The notes: generated by a model not told the origin, from the sequence alone. A stretch of DNA of 64,000 nt from Cupriavidus necator A5-1 (GCF_000744095.1 NZ_JQLI01000008.1:2976001-3040000), one strand, 5' to 3'. Shown: positions 48,483 through 58,770, counted from the stretch's first letter. Made by a program: numbers and translations.

Positions 48483-49098
48483 GGCGAGCCGCTGATAGCT
48501 TAGATGCGATGAATTCAGTACCATTGGCGGAACCACCGAAGCGCTAATCACCGCTCCTCGAACTGAAGGCAAAGCGAGTCCCTCCGAGGAGGTCCCTCCT
48601 CGGGAAATGGGTTCACTGCGCTCATTTCAGATTTGCATTGCGCCAGCTATCGCAGGCAAATGCGGTGCAGTTCCATTGTTCGCCGATACACGTTTTTCTG
48701 CTAATTCACGGTACCTTCAAAACTGGCCGTTCGGCGTTTTACGAGCGCACTGCTCGATCGCACCGGCCATGAAACAAGGGTAGGCGGCGGGCGCCACAAA
48801 ACCCACTCTACGGAGGGCTGGCGCGGCCCCTACATTGGCTTCGAACGCTCATACTCGGGTATAGGCGTGGGACCGGGGCGCGCGCCGCAAGACGTCCTGA
48901 GAGCCCAGTGAGCCATCTGGAATGCGCGAATGGCTTTCGCTTCCCGGCCGGCGACCTCCGCCCTTCCGCTCCGAAATTTCAAATCACCGTGACTGCGTGC
49001 AGTCTCCGTCCTACTGTCGCCGATGTCGTGACAAAGCACCCAAAAGAAAACCCGCGGCCAGGCCGCGGGTTTCATTGCTGCTGACTCACTGAGGGAAC
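48483..49098. other. Intergenic region (616 bp) without a supported gene
   Basis: Between the start of the leftward LRAT gene and the end of the leftward malate synthase gene. It holds the LRAT promoter and the aceB terminator at 49042-49073. GC content is lower and short open frames lack family-like sequence. No mobile-element ends seen. Confidence 0.5.
49042..49073 (-). terminator. Rho-independent terminator of aceB
   Basis: On the minus strand, GAAACCCGCGGCC TG GCCGCGGGTTTTCTTTTG: a GC-rich stem with a very short loop and a T-rich tail, 26 bp after the aceB stop. Confidence 0.8.
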
Positions 49099-50685
49099 TC
49101 AGACTTCCTCATACAACGGCAGCGTCAGGAACTCAGCAAAATCCTCCGACGTCGACATCTGCTCAAAAATCTCGGCAGCACGGTCATACGTCTTGGTATC
49201 GCCACCAACCAGTTCCTTCACCTTGGCCAGCTCTTCCGGGATCAGCTTGCGCACCAGCTCAGCCGTGACCTTGGTGCCATCTTCCAGCTTGCCCTTGGGC
49301 GAGCGGATCCACTGCCACACCTGCGAGCGCGAGATCTCGGCGGTGGCGGCGTCTTCCATCAGGTTGTGGATCGGCACGCAGCCGTTGCCGGCCAGCCAGG
49401 CGCCCAAGTAGTGGATGCCGACGTTGATGTTCATCCGCAGGCCGTGCTCGCTGATCGGCGTTTCCGGCTTGAAGTCGAGCAGGTCGGCGCCCTTCACTTG
49501 CACGTCCGGGCGTTGCTTCTCGAACTGGTTGGGCTTGTCGCCCAGCACCGCGACGAATTCCTTCATCGCCGGCTCGACCAGGCCCGGGTGGGCCACCCAG
49601 CCGCCGTCGTAGCCGTCGGTGGCATCGCGACGCTTGTCGCTGATGATGCCCTCCATCGCGATGGCGTTCTTCTCCGGATCGTTCTTGATCGGGATCAGCG
49701 CGCTCATGCCGCCGATGGCGGGAGCGCCGCGCTGGTGGCAGGTCTTGAGCAGCAGCAGCGCATAGGCACGCATGAACGGCGCGGTCATGGTGACCTTGGC
49801 GCGGTCGGCCAGGCAGAAGTCCTTGTCGTTCTTGAACTTCTTGATGCACGAGAAGATGTAGTCCCAGCGGCCGGCGTTCAGGCCAGCGCTGTGCTCACGC
49901 AGCTCATACAGGATCTCTTCCATCTCGAATGCGGCGAGAATGGTCTCGATCAGCACGGTGGCCTTGATCGTGCCTTGCGGCAGGCCGATCTCGTTCTGCG
50001 CCATCACGAAGATGTCGTTCCACAGGCGCGCTTCCAGATGGCTTTCCATCTTGGGCAGGTAGAAGAACGGGCCGGCGCCGCGGGCGATCTGCTCCTTGGC
50101 GTTGTGGAACAGGAACAGCGCGAAGTCGAAGATGCCGCCCGAGACGCGCTTGCCGTCGATGGTGACGTGCTTTTCATCCAGGTGCCAGCCGCGCGGACGC
50201 ACCTGCAGCGTGGCGATCTTGTCGTGCAGCTTGTACTGCTTGCCCTTGGATTCCAGGGTCAGCGTGCGGCGCACGGCTGCCTTCAGGTTGACCTGGCCTT
50301 GCAGCTGGTTGTGCCAGTTCGGGGTGTTGGAATCCTCGAAGTCGGTCATGTAGCTGTCAGCGCCCGAGTTGAAGGCGTTGATGACCATCTTGGCTTCGAC
50401 CGGGCCGGTGATTTCCACGCGGCGGCATTCCAGCGCCTTGGGCACCGGGGCAACCTTCCAGTCGCCTTCGCGGATGTTCTTGGTTTCCGGCAGGAAGTCG
50501 GGGATTTCGCCGGCGTCCAGGCGCTTGGCGCGTGCCACACGCGCGGCCAGCAGTTCCTGGCGGCGCGGCTCGAAGGCGCGGTGCAGCTTGTCTACCAGGG
50601 CCAGGGCTTCCGGCGTGAGGATATCTTCGTAGGCCGGCAGGGTTTCGCCGGTAATCTTCATGCCCGCGGGCAGCGTGATAGCCAT
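49099..50685 (-). CDS. aceB: Malate synthase A
   Basis: A 528-residue malate synthase A. It condenses glyoxylate with acetyl-CoA to malate, the second glyoxylate-shunt step. Typical segments are NSGADSYMTDFEDSNTPNW, ATLQVRPRGWHLDEKHVTI, GPFFYLPKMESHLEARLWND, KATVLIETILAAFEMEEILY and CVPIHNLMEDAATAEISRSQ; the conserved catalytic Arg is in VRPRGW and metal ligands Glu/Asp are in LIETI and FEDS. Start ATG 50685 has AGGAGAACACTG before it. Isocitrate lyase (aceA) lies 5.4 kb away on the same strand, so the two are not one operon. Confidence 0.95.
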   Translation of the reverse strand: MAITLPAGMKITGETLPAYEDILTPEALALVDKLHRAFEPRRQELLAARVARAKRLDAGEIPDFLPETKNIREGDWKVAPVPKALECRRVEITGPVEAKMVINAFNSGADSYMTDFEDSNTPNWHNQLQGQVNLKAAVRRTLTLESKGKQYKLHDKIATLQVRPRGWHLDEKHVTIDGKRVSGGIFDFALFLFHNAKEQIARGAGPFFYLPKMESHLEARLWNDIFVMAQNEIGLPQGTIKATVLIETILAAFEMEEILYELREHSAGLNAGRWDYIFSCIKKFKNDKDFCLADRAKVTMTAPFMRAYALLLLKTCHQRGAPAIGGMSALIPIKNDPEKNAIAMEGIISDKRRDATDGYDGGWVAHPGLVEPAMKEFVAVLGDKPNQFEKQRPDVQVKGADLLDFKPETPISEHGLRMNINVGIHYLGAWLAGNGCVPIHNLMEDAATAEISRSQVWQWIRSPKGKLEDGTKVTAELVRKLIPEELAKVKELVGGDTKTYDRAAEIFEQMSTSEDFAEFLTLPLYEEV

Positions 50686-50734
50686 CAGTGTTCTCCTGTA
50701 AACGATAGTGATAGCTTGGTTATTGGGGGGCCTG

Positions 50735-51436
50735 CTACACCGCCACGCCACGGGCGCGGACGAACTCAAGCAGGTCGTTCATGTCGTGCCCGGTGCCGGA
50801 GGGGGCTACGTCGAGCCGCTCCGCCGGATGGCCGGCACGGTTGATCCAGAAGGTGGTGTAGCCGTACCAGGTGGCGCCACACGCGTCCCAGCCGTTGGAC
50901 GAGACAAAGAGCATGTCCTGCGCGTCCAGGCCAAACGCCAGGGGTCCCAGTGCGTACGCAGCGGGGGCGGTCTTGTACTGGCGCACGGCGTCCACCGACA
51001 GCACGTGGTCGAAGAGCCCAGCCATGCCGGCGCTCTTGACCGAAATGTCCAGCATCTCGGCATTGCCATTCGACAGGATGCCCAGCGGCAGCCCGGCGCG
51101 GCGCAGGCGCTTGAGCGCGCCCAGGTTCTCCGGGAAGGCCGACAGGCAGGCGTATTCCTTCAGCAGCTGCGCTTCGGCGGCCTCGTCCAGCGCCAGGTTC
51201 AGGCGCTCGGCGGCGTAGCGCAGCGCGTCCACGGTGATCGCCCAGAACGGCTTGTAGCGCGCACCGTCGGGCGCGGCCATGGTGCGGATGCGGGTGTAGT
51301 CGATCTGGCGGTCGCGCCACAGCAAAGCCAGAGCCTCGCCGCGGCCCGGGAACAGCTGTTCCGCGCGCGCGGTGACGGAATACACGTCGAACAGCGTGCC
51401 GTAGGCATCGAAGACGACTGCGCGGATCTTGTTCAT
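50735..51436 (-). CDS. Haloacid dehalogenase, type II (L-2-haloacid dehalogenase-like HAD hydrolase)
   Basis: A 233-residue HAD protein. The nucleophile Asp10 is in VVFDAYGTLFDVYS, then LGILSNGNAEML (motif II Ser), the motif III Lys in QYKTAPAAY, and FVSSNGWDACGATWYGY, specific to L-2-haloacid dehalogenases. These release halide from haloacetates, giving glycolate-type acids. The gene sits 49 bp upstream of aceB on the same strand, so read-through into malate synthase is possible. Glyoxylate could arise after glycolate oxidation. Real substrate unverified. Confidence 0.87.
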   Translation of the reverse strand: MNKIRAVVFDAYGTLFDVYSVTARAEQLFPGRGEALALLWRDRQIDYTRIRTMAAPDGARYKPFWAITVDALRYAAERLNLALDEAAEAQLLKEYACLSAFPENLGALKRLRRAGLPLGILSNGNAEMLDISVKSAGMAGLFDHVLSVDAVRQYKTAPAAYALGPLAFGLDAQDMLFVSSNGWDACGATWYGYTTFWINRAGHPAERLDVAPSGTGHDMNDLLEFVRARGVAV

Positions 51437-51697
51437 GAGGGCTGGGGCAACCGTATGTCTCTGGCAGGACCACAACTGCGTGGCCCTGTACACCGATGGA
51501 TGCATGGCATTGTAGGGAGACGCTGCAGTGCGGCAAAGGTGCCCCGGGTCACTTGATCTTTTACTTTTCGACCACTAATCTTGGCTGACTAAAACGATAC
51601 TCCGCACCAAATCCTCCCCATTGCCGGCCGCACGCGCGCAGAAAGCCTGCCCACGTGACCGTGCCAGCACAATCAGCGCGACCCCGGGCGAACATTC

Positions 51698-52651
51698 GTG
51701 GACCATTTCAAGCAACTGGAGACTTTTGTATCCGTCGCCTCGCGCGGCAGTTTGTCGGCAGCGGCGGCGGCCGAAGGCGTGGCGCCGGCCATTATCGGGC
51801 GACGCATCGATGCGCTGGAGGAGCGCCTGGGCGTCAAGTTGCTGGTACGCACCACGCGCAAGATCAGCCTGACCTTCGAGGGCTCGGCCTTCCTGGAGGA
51901 CTGCCAGCGCATCCTGAACGACCTGCACAATGCCGAGGCTAGCGTGTCGGCCGGCGGCGTCAAGGCCAGCGGCCACCTGCGCGTGACCGCGCCGGCGGGC
52001 TATGGCCGCAAGCACGTGGCGCCGCTGGTGCCGCTGTTTATTGAGTCGCACCCCGATGTGAGCATCACGCTGGACCTGTCGGACCGCGTGGTCGACCTGG
52101 TTAACGAGGGCTTCGACTGCGCTATCCGGCTGGGCGACCTGCCCGACTCCAGCCTGGTGTCGATCCGGCTGGCCGAGACGCGCCGCGTGGTGGTGGCCTC
52201 ACCCGACTACCTGGCGCGCGCGGGCCGCCCGAAGACACCCGAGGACCTGCAGCGCCACAATTGCCTTGCCTTTGGCGCCAGCGCCAACGTGCAGCGCGGC
52301 TGGGTGTTCCAGGAGGACGGCCGCGCGGTCACAGTCAAGGTGGGCGGGACCATGGAATGCAGCGACGGCGCCGTGCTGCATGAGTGGTGCCTGCAGGGCA
52401 ACGGGCTGGCCTGGCGTTCGTGGTGGGAAGTGGGCCGCGAGATCGCCACGGGGCGGCTGGTGACGGTGCTGGACGACTTCCAGGCGCCGCCGGTCGGCAT
52501 CCACGCGGTGTTCCCGCAACGCAAGCACTTGCCGTTGCGCGTGCGGCTGTTTATTGACCACCTGAAGAACACCTACGGCAATCCGGCCTATTGGCGCCGG
52601 GCGGAGCAGGCGCCGGTCGTGCCCGCAAATGCCGAAGCGCTGGCGGGCTGA
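51698..52651 (+). CDS. LysR family transcriptional regulator
   Basis: A 317-residue LysR protein starting at GTG 51698 (translated MDHFKQLETFVSVASRGSLS). The helix-turn-helix continues with VAPAIIGRRIDALEERLGVK. The effector domain (DLSDRVVDLVNEGFDCAIRLGDL) places it in the DmlR/CrgA group. It is divergent from the haloacid dehalogenase gene across a 261-bp gap and probably controls it, and perhaps aceB downstream. Confidence 0.88.
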   Translation: MDHFKQLETFVSVASRGSLSAAAAAEGVAPAIIGRRIDALEERLGVKLLVRTTRKISLTFEGSAFLEDCQRILNDLHNAEASVSAGGVKASGHLRVTAPAGYGRKHVAPLVPLFIESHPDVSITLDLSDRVVDLVNEGFDCAIRLGDLPDSSLVSIRLAETRRVVVASPDYLARAGRPKTPEDLQRHNCLAFGASANVQRGWVFQEDGRAVTVKVGGTMECSDGAVLHEWCLQGNGLAWRSWWEVGREIATGRLVTVLDDFQAPPVGIHAVFPQRKHLPLRVRLFIDHLKNTYGNPAYWRRAEQAPVVPANAEALAG

Positions 52652-52693
52652 GGGAGGCGGCGGCTCGCGTGATCTGAGGCACTTTTGTTGCAA

Positions 52694-52707
52694 TTGATGT
52701 TGCGCAA
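52694..52707. promoter_or_regulatory. Weak FNR/ANR-like box upstream of usp gene
   Basis: TTGAT-GTTG-CGCAA: first half matches the ANR/FNR consensus TTGAT-N4-ATCAA perfectly, second half 3 of 5. Universal stress genes in beta-proteobacteria are often under such control. Weak evidence. Confidence 0.25.
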
Positions 52708-52828
52708 TGCCCTTCTCGGCACACTGACTACAATGGATTCGTGACAGGCGCTTTCCGCCGCCGAGGCGTCTCCCCGGATGCCTGCCCGGCTGGCCTGCCC
52801 CGTTCCCTAGTCAGAAAAGGAGCCCCGC

Positions 52829-53263
52829 ATGTTCCAACACATCCTGCTACCCACCGACGGCTCGGAACTCTCCAAGAAAGCCATCAACGGCGGGCTGGAG
52901 CTCGCCAAGGCCATCGGCGCGCGCGTCACGGCCTATGTCTGCCTGGAGGAATATCCGTACACCCCGTTCAGCGAAATCGTGGTCGAGGCGCCGCAAGCTT
53001 TCAAGGACCGCATCGAGAACCAGGCCAAGCTTTACCTGAAGGAAGTCGAGAACCTGGCCACCTCGGCCGGCGTCACCTTTGACGCCGACATGTCGACCTT
53101 TGCCGTGCCCTACCTCGGCATCATCGACGCGGCCGAGCGCCATGGCTGCGATGTGATCTTCATGGCCTCGCACGGGCGGCGCGGGCTTTCGGGCCTGCTG
53201 CTCGGCAGCGAGACGCAGAAGGTGCTGACGCATACCGACATCCCGGTGATCGTCTATCGCTGA
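52829..53263 (+). CDS. Universal stress protein (UspA family)
   Basis: A 144-residue Usp. N-terminal MFQHILLPTDGSELSKKAI (ATP-binding Asp), C-terminal FMASHGRRGLSGLLLGSETQKVLTHTDIPVIVY with the G-x2-G-x9-G-S/T nucleotide loop, so it is probably an ATP-binding type. Involved in stress and growth-arrest survival. AAAAGGAGCCCC precedes the ATG. A terminator follows at once. Monocistronic. Confidence 0.9.
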   Translation: MFQHILLPTDGSELSKKAINGGLELAKAIGARVTAYVCLEEYPYTPFSEIVVEAPQAFKDRIENQAKLYLKEVENLATSAGVTFDADMSTFAVPYLGIIDAAERHGCDVIFMASHGRRGLSGLLLGSETQKVLTHTDIPVIVYR

Positions 53264-53276
53264 GCGCCTATGAACT

Positions 53277-53316
53277 GCCCCAAGAGCTGAAGCCCGACTC
53301 TTGGGGCGTTTTCCTT
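53277..53316 (+). terminator. Rho-independent terminator of usp
   Basis: GCCCCAAGAG (53277-53286) and CTCTTGGGGC (53298-53307) form a perfect 10-bp stem with an 11-base loop, then GTTTTCCTTT. Confidence 0.85.
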
Positions 53317-53370
53317 TCAGGTCCAGTGTCAATGTGGGAAGCGCTGAGACCATGCTTCGAATTGCGAGCA

Positions 53371-55118
53371 TCAGTACTGGTACACCACTTGCAACCCGGC
53401 GGTCACCGCCGCAGTATGGAACGCGGTGGGCTTGTAGATCGGAGTACCGACGAACAGGTCAGACGAGACCGAGCCCATACGGGGAGCCCAGCCCGCCGCG
53501 CAGGCCGATCACCGCACCAGCGAGCTGCGTGCCCGCCAGCGCTGCCGTGGTCGGCCCGAACACCAGCTCCAGGCCCGCGTATAGTGCCTGCCCGCTGCCG
53601 CCCAGCGGCGCCTGCAATTCATTGCGCCAGTAGAAGCCACGCTCGCCGGCCAGCAGGTTTTCACCGTCGAAGCCGCGCACCGTGTAGCGGCTGCTAATGG
53701 TCAGCGTGTCGATGTAATACAGGCGGTCGTTGGTGAACTGGCCGTGAAAGGTGGTGACATAGCGTAGCGACTGCTCGCCCAGCTTGAATGGCGCCGAAAG
53801 ATTGGCATCCGCCACGACCATGCGAAAGCGCCATGTAGGCGCGCCGGCGGCGGCCCAGCACATCCGCCTGTGCGCCTAAACCGCCGACGCCCTGGCGATA
53901 GGCCAGGCTGCCGTCAAACTGCGCAGCGCCGAAGCGTGACCCCAAACTCGACCACCGTGTTGTTGCGGCGCTGCTGCGCGATCTCGGTGTCTTCGATGAA
54001 GCTCTTGCCAAAGCGCCGCGTCAGGCGAAACTGCATACCGAACACGTCGTCCTGGCCGCGGCTGAGCACCCGATGCAGCTTCAGGTCCGCTGTTTCTGTC
54101 TGACCGCTGGAGACGAAAGTCCGGTTGACCCCGGCAATCTGCTGAGAATAGTTGTTCGTATTGGCCGTCAGGATCGCTGTCCAATATTCCCATGGCACCG
54201 AGTAATAGCCATTCCAGCCACGCGTGCCATGCTCCTTGTTTGAAAAGCCAAGGTCCTGGCTGTAGCCCACATTGAAGAGATCGTTCAGCCCGAGCGGATT
54301 GTCAATTCCAAGGCTCAGGTTGCCCTGCCATTTGCCGGTCGAGCGCGTGCCCGAGTTATCCACCGACGCCACGACCGTCCACGGCTTGCGGCGCCTGACG
54401 GCAATCACCACATCGCTCACGCCCGCAGCCCTGGTCGGCATGATCTGCATATCCACATCCTGGCTCGCCACCCGCTTCATCTGCTCCAGGCCCTGTTCGA
54501 GCTCGCGCAGGTTCAGCAGGTCACCCGGGGCGGGCCGGAAAGGCGCTCTTCCACGTGCCCCAAAGATCCGGCTCCGAAAAGCGCAATCCCGCCGATCACA
54601 CCGGGGATCAGAGCGAGGCGCAGCGTGCCGGAACCCAGATCCTGCTCGGGCACGAGCACGCGGGTGGTGACGTAGCCTTTGCTCAGGATCGCCTGGGAAA
54701 CACCTTTTACCAGCAGGTCGATGCCTTGCTTGCCGACGCAGGCGCCCTGGTAGTGGTCGAGCCACGTGCGGGCGAAGGCGAATGGGTCTTGCGGCAATGC
54801 AGAGGCGCCTTGCCGTTGGGATGCCTCCGGCAGGTCAGCGGGGACGTCGAGGGTGAAGCGGTCGATGCGGAAGCATGGCGTCTCCGCGGGCAGTGGCGCG
54901 AATTCGACCGGAACGATGTCTGCGGCGCGTACGGTTGGAGTCTGAACGGTCTGGGCGCGTTCACGGGCTTCCTGTTGCTGGCGAGTGCGCTGGTCTTGTT
55001 CGGCATTGGTGAGTGCTGCGGATTGTGCTGGTGAGGCGATGACCTGGGCGCGAAGGGATGCCGAAACCATCAGCATGCCGGCGATGGGCATGGTGGCAAA
55101 CGATTTTGTTCTTTTCAT
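53371..55118 (-). pseudogene. Frameshifted TpsB / ShlB-FhaC-HecB family outer-membrane transporter gene
   Basis: Reading leftward from ATG 55118, a signal peptide and POTRA region (FAPLPAETPCFRIDRFTLDV, LVPEQDLGSGTLRLALIPG) are followed by a 16-stranded barrel (VRRRKPWTVVASVDNSGT, LYYIDTLTISSRYTVRGFDG, the VRGFDGE motif) and a natural C-terminal end near 53371 (TPIYKPTAFHTAAVTAGLQV...QY). The protein is broken into five pieces by shifts near 54535, 53930, 53870 and 53465. Intact members secrete a TpsA filamentous protein through a 550-residue pore. No TpsA gene is nearby. Sequencing error at four sites is less likely than decay. Confidence 0.8.
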
Positions 55119-55712
55119 GCTGTTACGACGAATGCTAAAGGTGCTGGACCGGGCGTGGTATTGATGCGCTGCCCGGTGTAACTGTGTTACCCCCTTAGTC
55201 CTCTGTGGGAGATCGCACGACTGCGGGAGACGATCAAGCGGGCCCACTACATCGCCGAGCTGCTGTATGGGAATGGCGGCGTGATGGCGGATAGCTGGAT
55301 GCGGGAATTGCAGCAGGAGCCGTGCATCGTCGAGGCCTTGGAGGCGGACTATGCAAGCGGCACCCCCGGCTCCCGGGGCTGGCAGGGCGAAGTCCGGACA
55401 CCGGAACACGAGGTGCAGCTAGCCACGATCGGGCGGGAACGCTGGCCCCCATCGCGAAGCGCCGAGCTCGCGCGAAGTAGCTCACGCCGGCCCCGGCTTG
55501 GTCGATTGCCCAGCCCGACGGCCGGCCTAGCGTGTTGCTAGCCTATTGCCAGCCGTCAATTCGGAATGCAGCACTGCAAAAGCGCGTATTGTGGAATGCG
55601 TGCCTCATTGCCCTACCCGGATGACCAGTGCAAAGAGTGCAAAGACTGCATGCATACATTTGGCCAGTATCCCAAAGGCGATCATCCCCTTAAATGATTC
55701 TGCCCGCGGTAG

Positions 55713-55790
55713 TCATGGGCACCATAGTTCAGGGGTCAGCATCAGGACCAGCAGGATATAAATGGTCAATCCTACGGCATAAGGGTGCAT
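55713..55790 (-). CDS. Candidate 25-residue single-pass membrane protein
   Basis: On the minus strand, GAGGGAACTGCC precedes an ATG starting MHPYAVGLTIYILLVLMLTP, followed by ELWCP and a stop. Nearly the whole peptide is one membrane segment, and the ribosome site spacing is good. Upstream, 33 bp away, are tandem TTTAAG repeats with 11-bp spacing as used by OmpR-type regulators. Size and layout resemble small membrane regulators, but I know no family. Too short to be sure. Confidence 0.35.
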   Translation of the reverse strand: MHPYAVGLTIYILLVLMLTPELWCP

Positions 55791-55822
55791 GGCAGTTCCC
55801 TCAGAGTCATAACAGCGTTGGG

Positions 55823-55839
55823 TTTAAGTTTCATTTAAG
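55823..55839. promoter_or_regulatory. Tandem TTTAAG repeats, 11-bp spacing
   Basis: TTTAAG at 55823-55828 and 55834-55839, one helical turn apart, form a typical OmpR-family direct-repeat site upstream of the small leftward ORF. Confidence 0.35.
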
Positions 55840-56003
55840 AAACGTACTCTGACGAGGTAGAACTGTTCGCAACCCAACAGAGCGCAACCCATGTGGCCGG
55901 TATGCAGCGGGGCCGGCTAGTGCTAATCAAAAACGACTGTGATCACTAAGGCGCGTCCCACCTGTTGAACAGCTGCCCGTTAACCCGCGTCAGCATTGGG
56001 AAA

Positions 56004-56040
56004 CAAAAAACCGCGCCGTCCCTGAGAGAGAACGGCGCGG
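56004..56040 (-). terminator. Rho-independent terminator of aceA
   Basis: On the minus strand, CCGCGCCGT (plus 56032-56040) pairs with ACGGCGCGG (plus 56011-56019), loop 12 bases, followed by TTTTTTG. It lies 79 bp past the aceA stop. Confidence 0.8.
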
Positions 56041-56119
56041 CGCCTAAAGCAGAAGACGTGATGGTCGCACGCCTTCCATACCGCCGGGCCCCACGACCCG
56101 GCGGAGGTGACCAGGAGAG

Positions 56120-57415
<1,296 letters not shown>

Positions 57416-57619
57416 GGTCACTCTCCCGAAGGTGTTTTGGGGATGGCTGAGAATCTCTTGATCACCTGGCCTGACCGCGCTGCCGTGGGGCTGTGTTTCG
57501 CGCTTCAGGTCATGTGTCTTATATAAGAGTGTAGGGAATGCTCCCGCGTCGCAACAAGCCCGATATGCAGTTGATGCTTAGTTTTTTTGTTCTTGTAATT
57601 CAATGGCTTGCAGAATTTA

Positions 57620-57718
57620 TTTCACGATGCGGGACAGAATCTTCCATCATGAGAAATGGCCTTGTGCTCTGCAAACCATGTATTTTTGCGGTCCAAAACG
57701 GCTTTCCACATCGTGAAA
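57620..57718. promoter_or_regulatory. Widely spaced inverted repeat TTTCACGATG / CATCGTGAAA
   Basis: TTTCACGATG at 57620-57629 and CATCGTGAAA at 57709-57718 are exact reverse complements, 79 bp apart, about 205-300 bp upstream of aceA. Possible sites for a regulator acting through looping, or two separate half-sites. Confidence 0.35.
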
Positions 57719-57765
57719 AATAGCCATTTACGCCACCCGTGGGTCCGTGAGGCCCGGAAAGAGCA

Positions 57766-57790
57766 AAACGGCGCCGCAAGGGCGCCGTTT
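57766..57790 (-). terminator. Rho-independent terminator of the RraA-type operon
   Basis: AAACGGCGCC and GGCGCCGTTT form a perfect 10-bp stem with 5-base loop, followed on the minus strand by TGCTCTTTCC. It follows the gamma-glutamylcyclotransferase stop by 21 bp. Confidence 0.8.
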
Positions 57791-57810
57791 GTCTGGGTGA
57801 ACCACCCGGA

Positions 57811-58227
57811 TCAGGCCGCAGCCGTATCGCGCGCGCGCCGATACGCAACCCAGTCGCCGCCGTCGATGCGCGGCAACGCCGCCACCGCCGCATCGGACAC
57901 CGGATAAAGCAGGCAAGTCACGGCATGTCCGCCGTGCCATACGTCCCGCTCCTCGCGCACGAACAGCGTGGCCTGGCCGGGATAGACCTCCTCGATCTCG
58001 TCCAGCACCGGCAAAAGTGCGTCGGCCACATCGTAGACATCGCCCGCTACCGGGCCGGCGTTGTCGTCCAGCACCAGCCCCGGATAGCTGCCGAAGTCAT
58101 ACAGCCTGCCGGCCACCGTCGCCGTGCCCAACAACGTGGGCGCGGCAATGCCGTGACGCTGCGCGGCGGCGTTCAGGTCATTGACCTCGCCCGCGCGCAG
58201 CGTGCCGTAGACAAAGACGCGCGGCAT
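57811..58227 (-). CDS. Gamma-glutamylcyclotransferase family (AIG2-like) protein
   Basis: A 138-residue protein with the diagnostic N-terminal PRVFVYGTLRAGEVN, catalytic Glu in LDEIEEVYPG and a YRRARDTAA end. The family makes 5-oxoproline from gamma-glutamyl amines or peptides. The substrate here is unknown; it could help turn over gamma-glutamyl compounds made by the ligase elsewhere in the window, but no local link proves this. It starts 2 bp after the RraA-like stop, so it is coupled to that gene. Confidence 0.83.
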   Translation of the reverse strand: MPRVFVYGTLRAGEVNDLNAAAQRHGIAAPTLLGTATVAGRLYDFGSYPGLVLDDNAGPVAGDVYDVADALLPVLDEIEEVYPGQATLFVREERDVWHGGHAVTCLLYPVSDAAVAALPRIDGGDWVAYRRARDTAAA

Positions 58228-58229
58228 GC

Positions 58230-58727
58230 TCAGCCCTCCAGCTTCTCGTCCGAGACCAGCACGCCATCGGCGTCGGCGTAGATCCAGTTGCCGGGGCGCA
58301 CGACGGTGCCGGGCATCTGTACCGTGACGTCGCTTTCGCCAACGTTGCGCTTCTGGCTCTTCTGCGGATGCGCGGCGAGCGCGCGGATGCCGATATCGCA
58401 CGCATCCAGCTCGGCGGTATCGCGGATGCAGCCGTTAACGACGATGCCGGCCCAACCGTTCTTCTCGGCCAGCACGCCGAGGTTGCCGCCGACCAGCGCG
58501 CAGCGCTGCGAGCCGCCGCCGTCGATCACCAGCACCCTGCCCTGGCCCGGCGCTTCCAGCACGGTGCGCACCAGCGAGTTGTCTTCGAACACCTTAAGCG
58601 TGGCCGCGGGGCCGGCAAAGGCGCCCTGCTTGCCGAAGGCACGGAACACCGGCGCCATGACGCGCAGGGTGCCGGCTGCAAGGCGGTCTTCATGCGCGTC
58701 GCACAGGTCGGTGGTGACAGGCTTCAT
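58230..58727 (-). CDS. RraA family protein (HMG aldolase / RNase E inhibitor-like)
   Basis: A 165-residue RraA-fold protein. TTDLCDAHEDRL, then GQGRVLVIDGGGSQRCALVGGNLG, and GWAGIVVNGCIRDTAELD with the metal/substrate residues Arg and Asp. Members either inhibit RNase E (RraA) or act as 4-hydroxy-4-methyl-2-oxoglutarate/oxaloacetate aldolases in aromatic pathways. Length and sequence fit both. It lies between a TPP enzyme and a cyclotransferase in one operon. Confidence 0.85.
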   Translation of the reverse strand: MKPVTTDLCDAHEDRLAAGTLRVMAPVFRAFGKQGAFAGPAATLKVFEDNSLVRTVLEAPGQGRVLVIDGGGSQRCALVGGNLGVLAEKNGWAGIVVNGCIRDTAELDACDIGIRALAAHPQKSQKRNVGESDVTVQMPGTVVRPGNWIYADADGVLVSDEKLEG

Positions 58728-58770
58728 CGATAGTCTCCTGATGGGATGGAAAGAATTCGGTGGGGCCGCC

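Larger units (their letters stand above)
55119..56119. other. Intergenic region (1 kb) between TpsB remnant and aceA
   Basis: Mostly without supported genes. A possible 25-residue membrane peptide gene lies at 55713-55790, tandem TTTAAG repeats at 55823-55839 and the aceA terminator at 56004-56040. A plus-strand open frame from 55281 (QQEPCIVEALEADY...) has no family I know and is poorly supported. Confidence 0.5.
57416..57810. other. aceA upstream region (395 bp)
   Basis: AT-rich control region. It includes CTTATATAAG near 57508-57522, the TTTCACGATG / CATCGTGAAA inverted pair (57620-57629 and 57709-57718) and the terminator of the next gene at 57766-57790. No gene seen. Confidence 0.5.

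Noticed and set aside
48830..49075. 81-residue minus-strand open frame before aceB's end
   Set aside because: Overlaps the aceB terminator at its 5' end, lacks a ribosome site, and has no recognisable domain.
49366..50844. Long plus-strand open frame opposite aceB
   Set aside because: Shadow of malate synthase; no family-like sequence.
55281..55541. 86-residue plus-strand open frame near the TpsB start
   Set aside because: A few helix-like segments but an unnatural C-terminus and no good ribosome site. Could be a decayed gene fragment, but I cannot support it.
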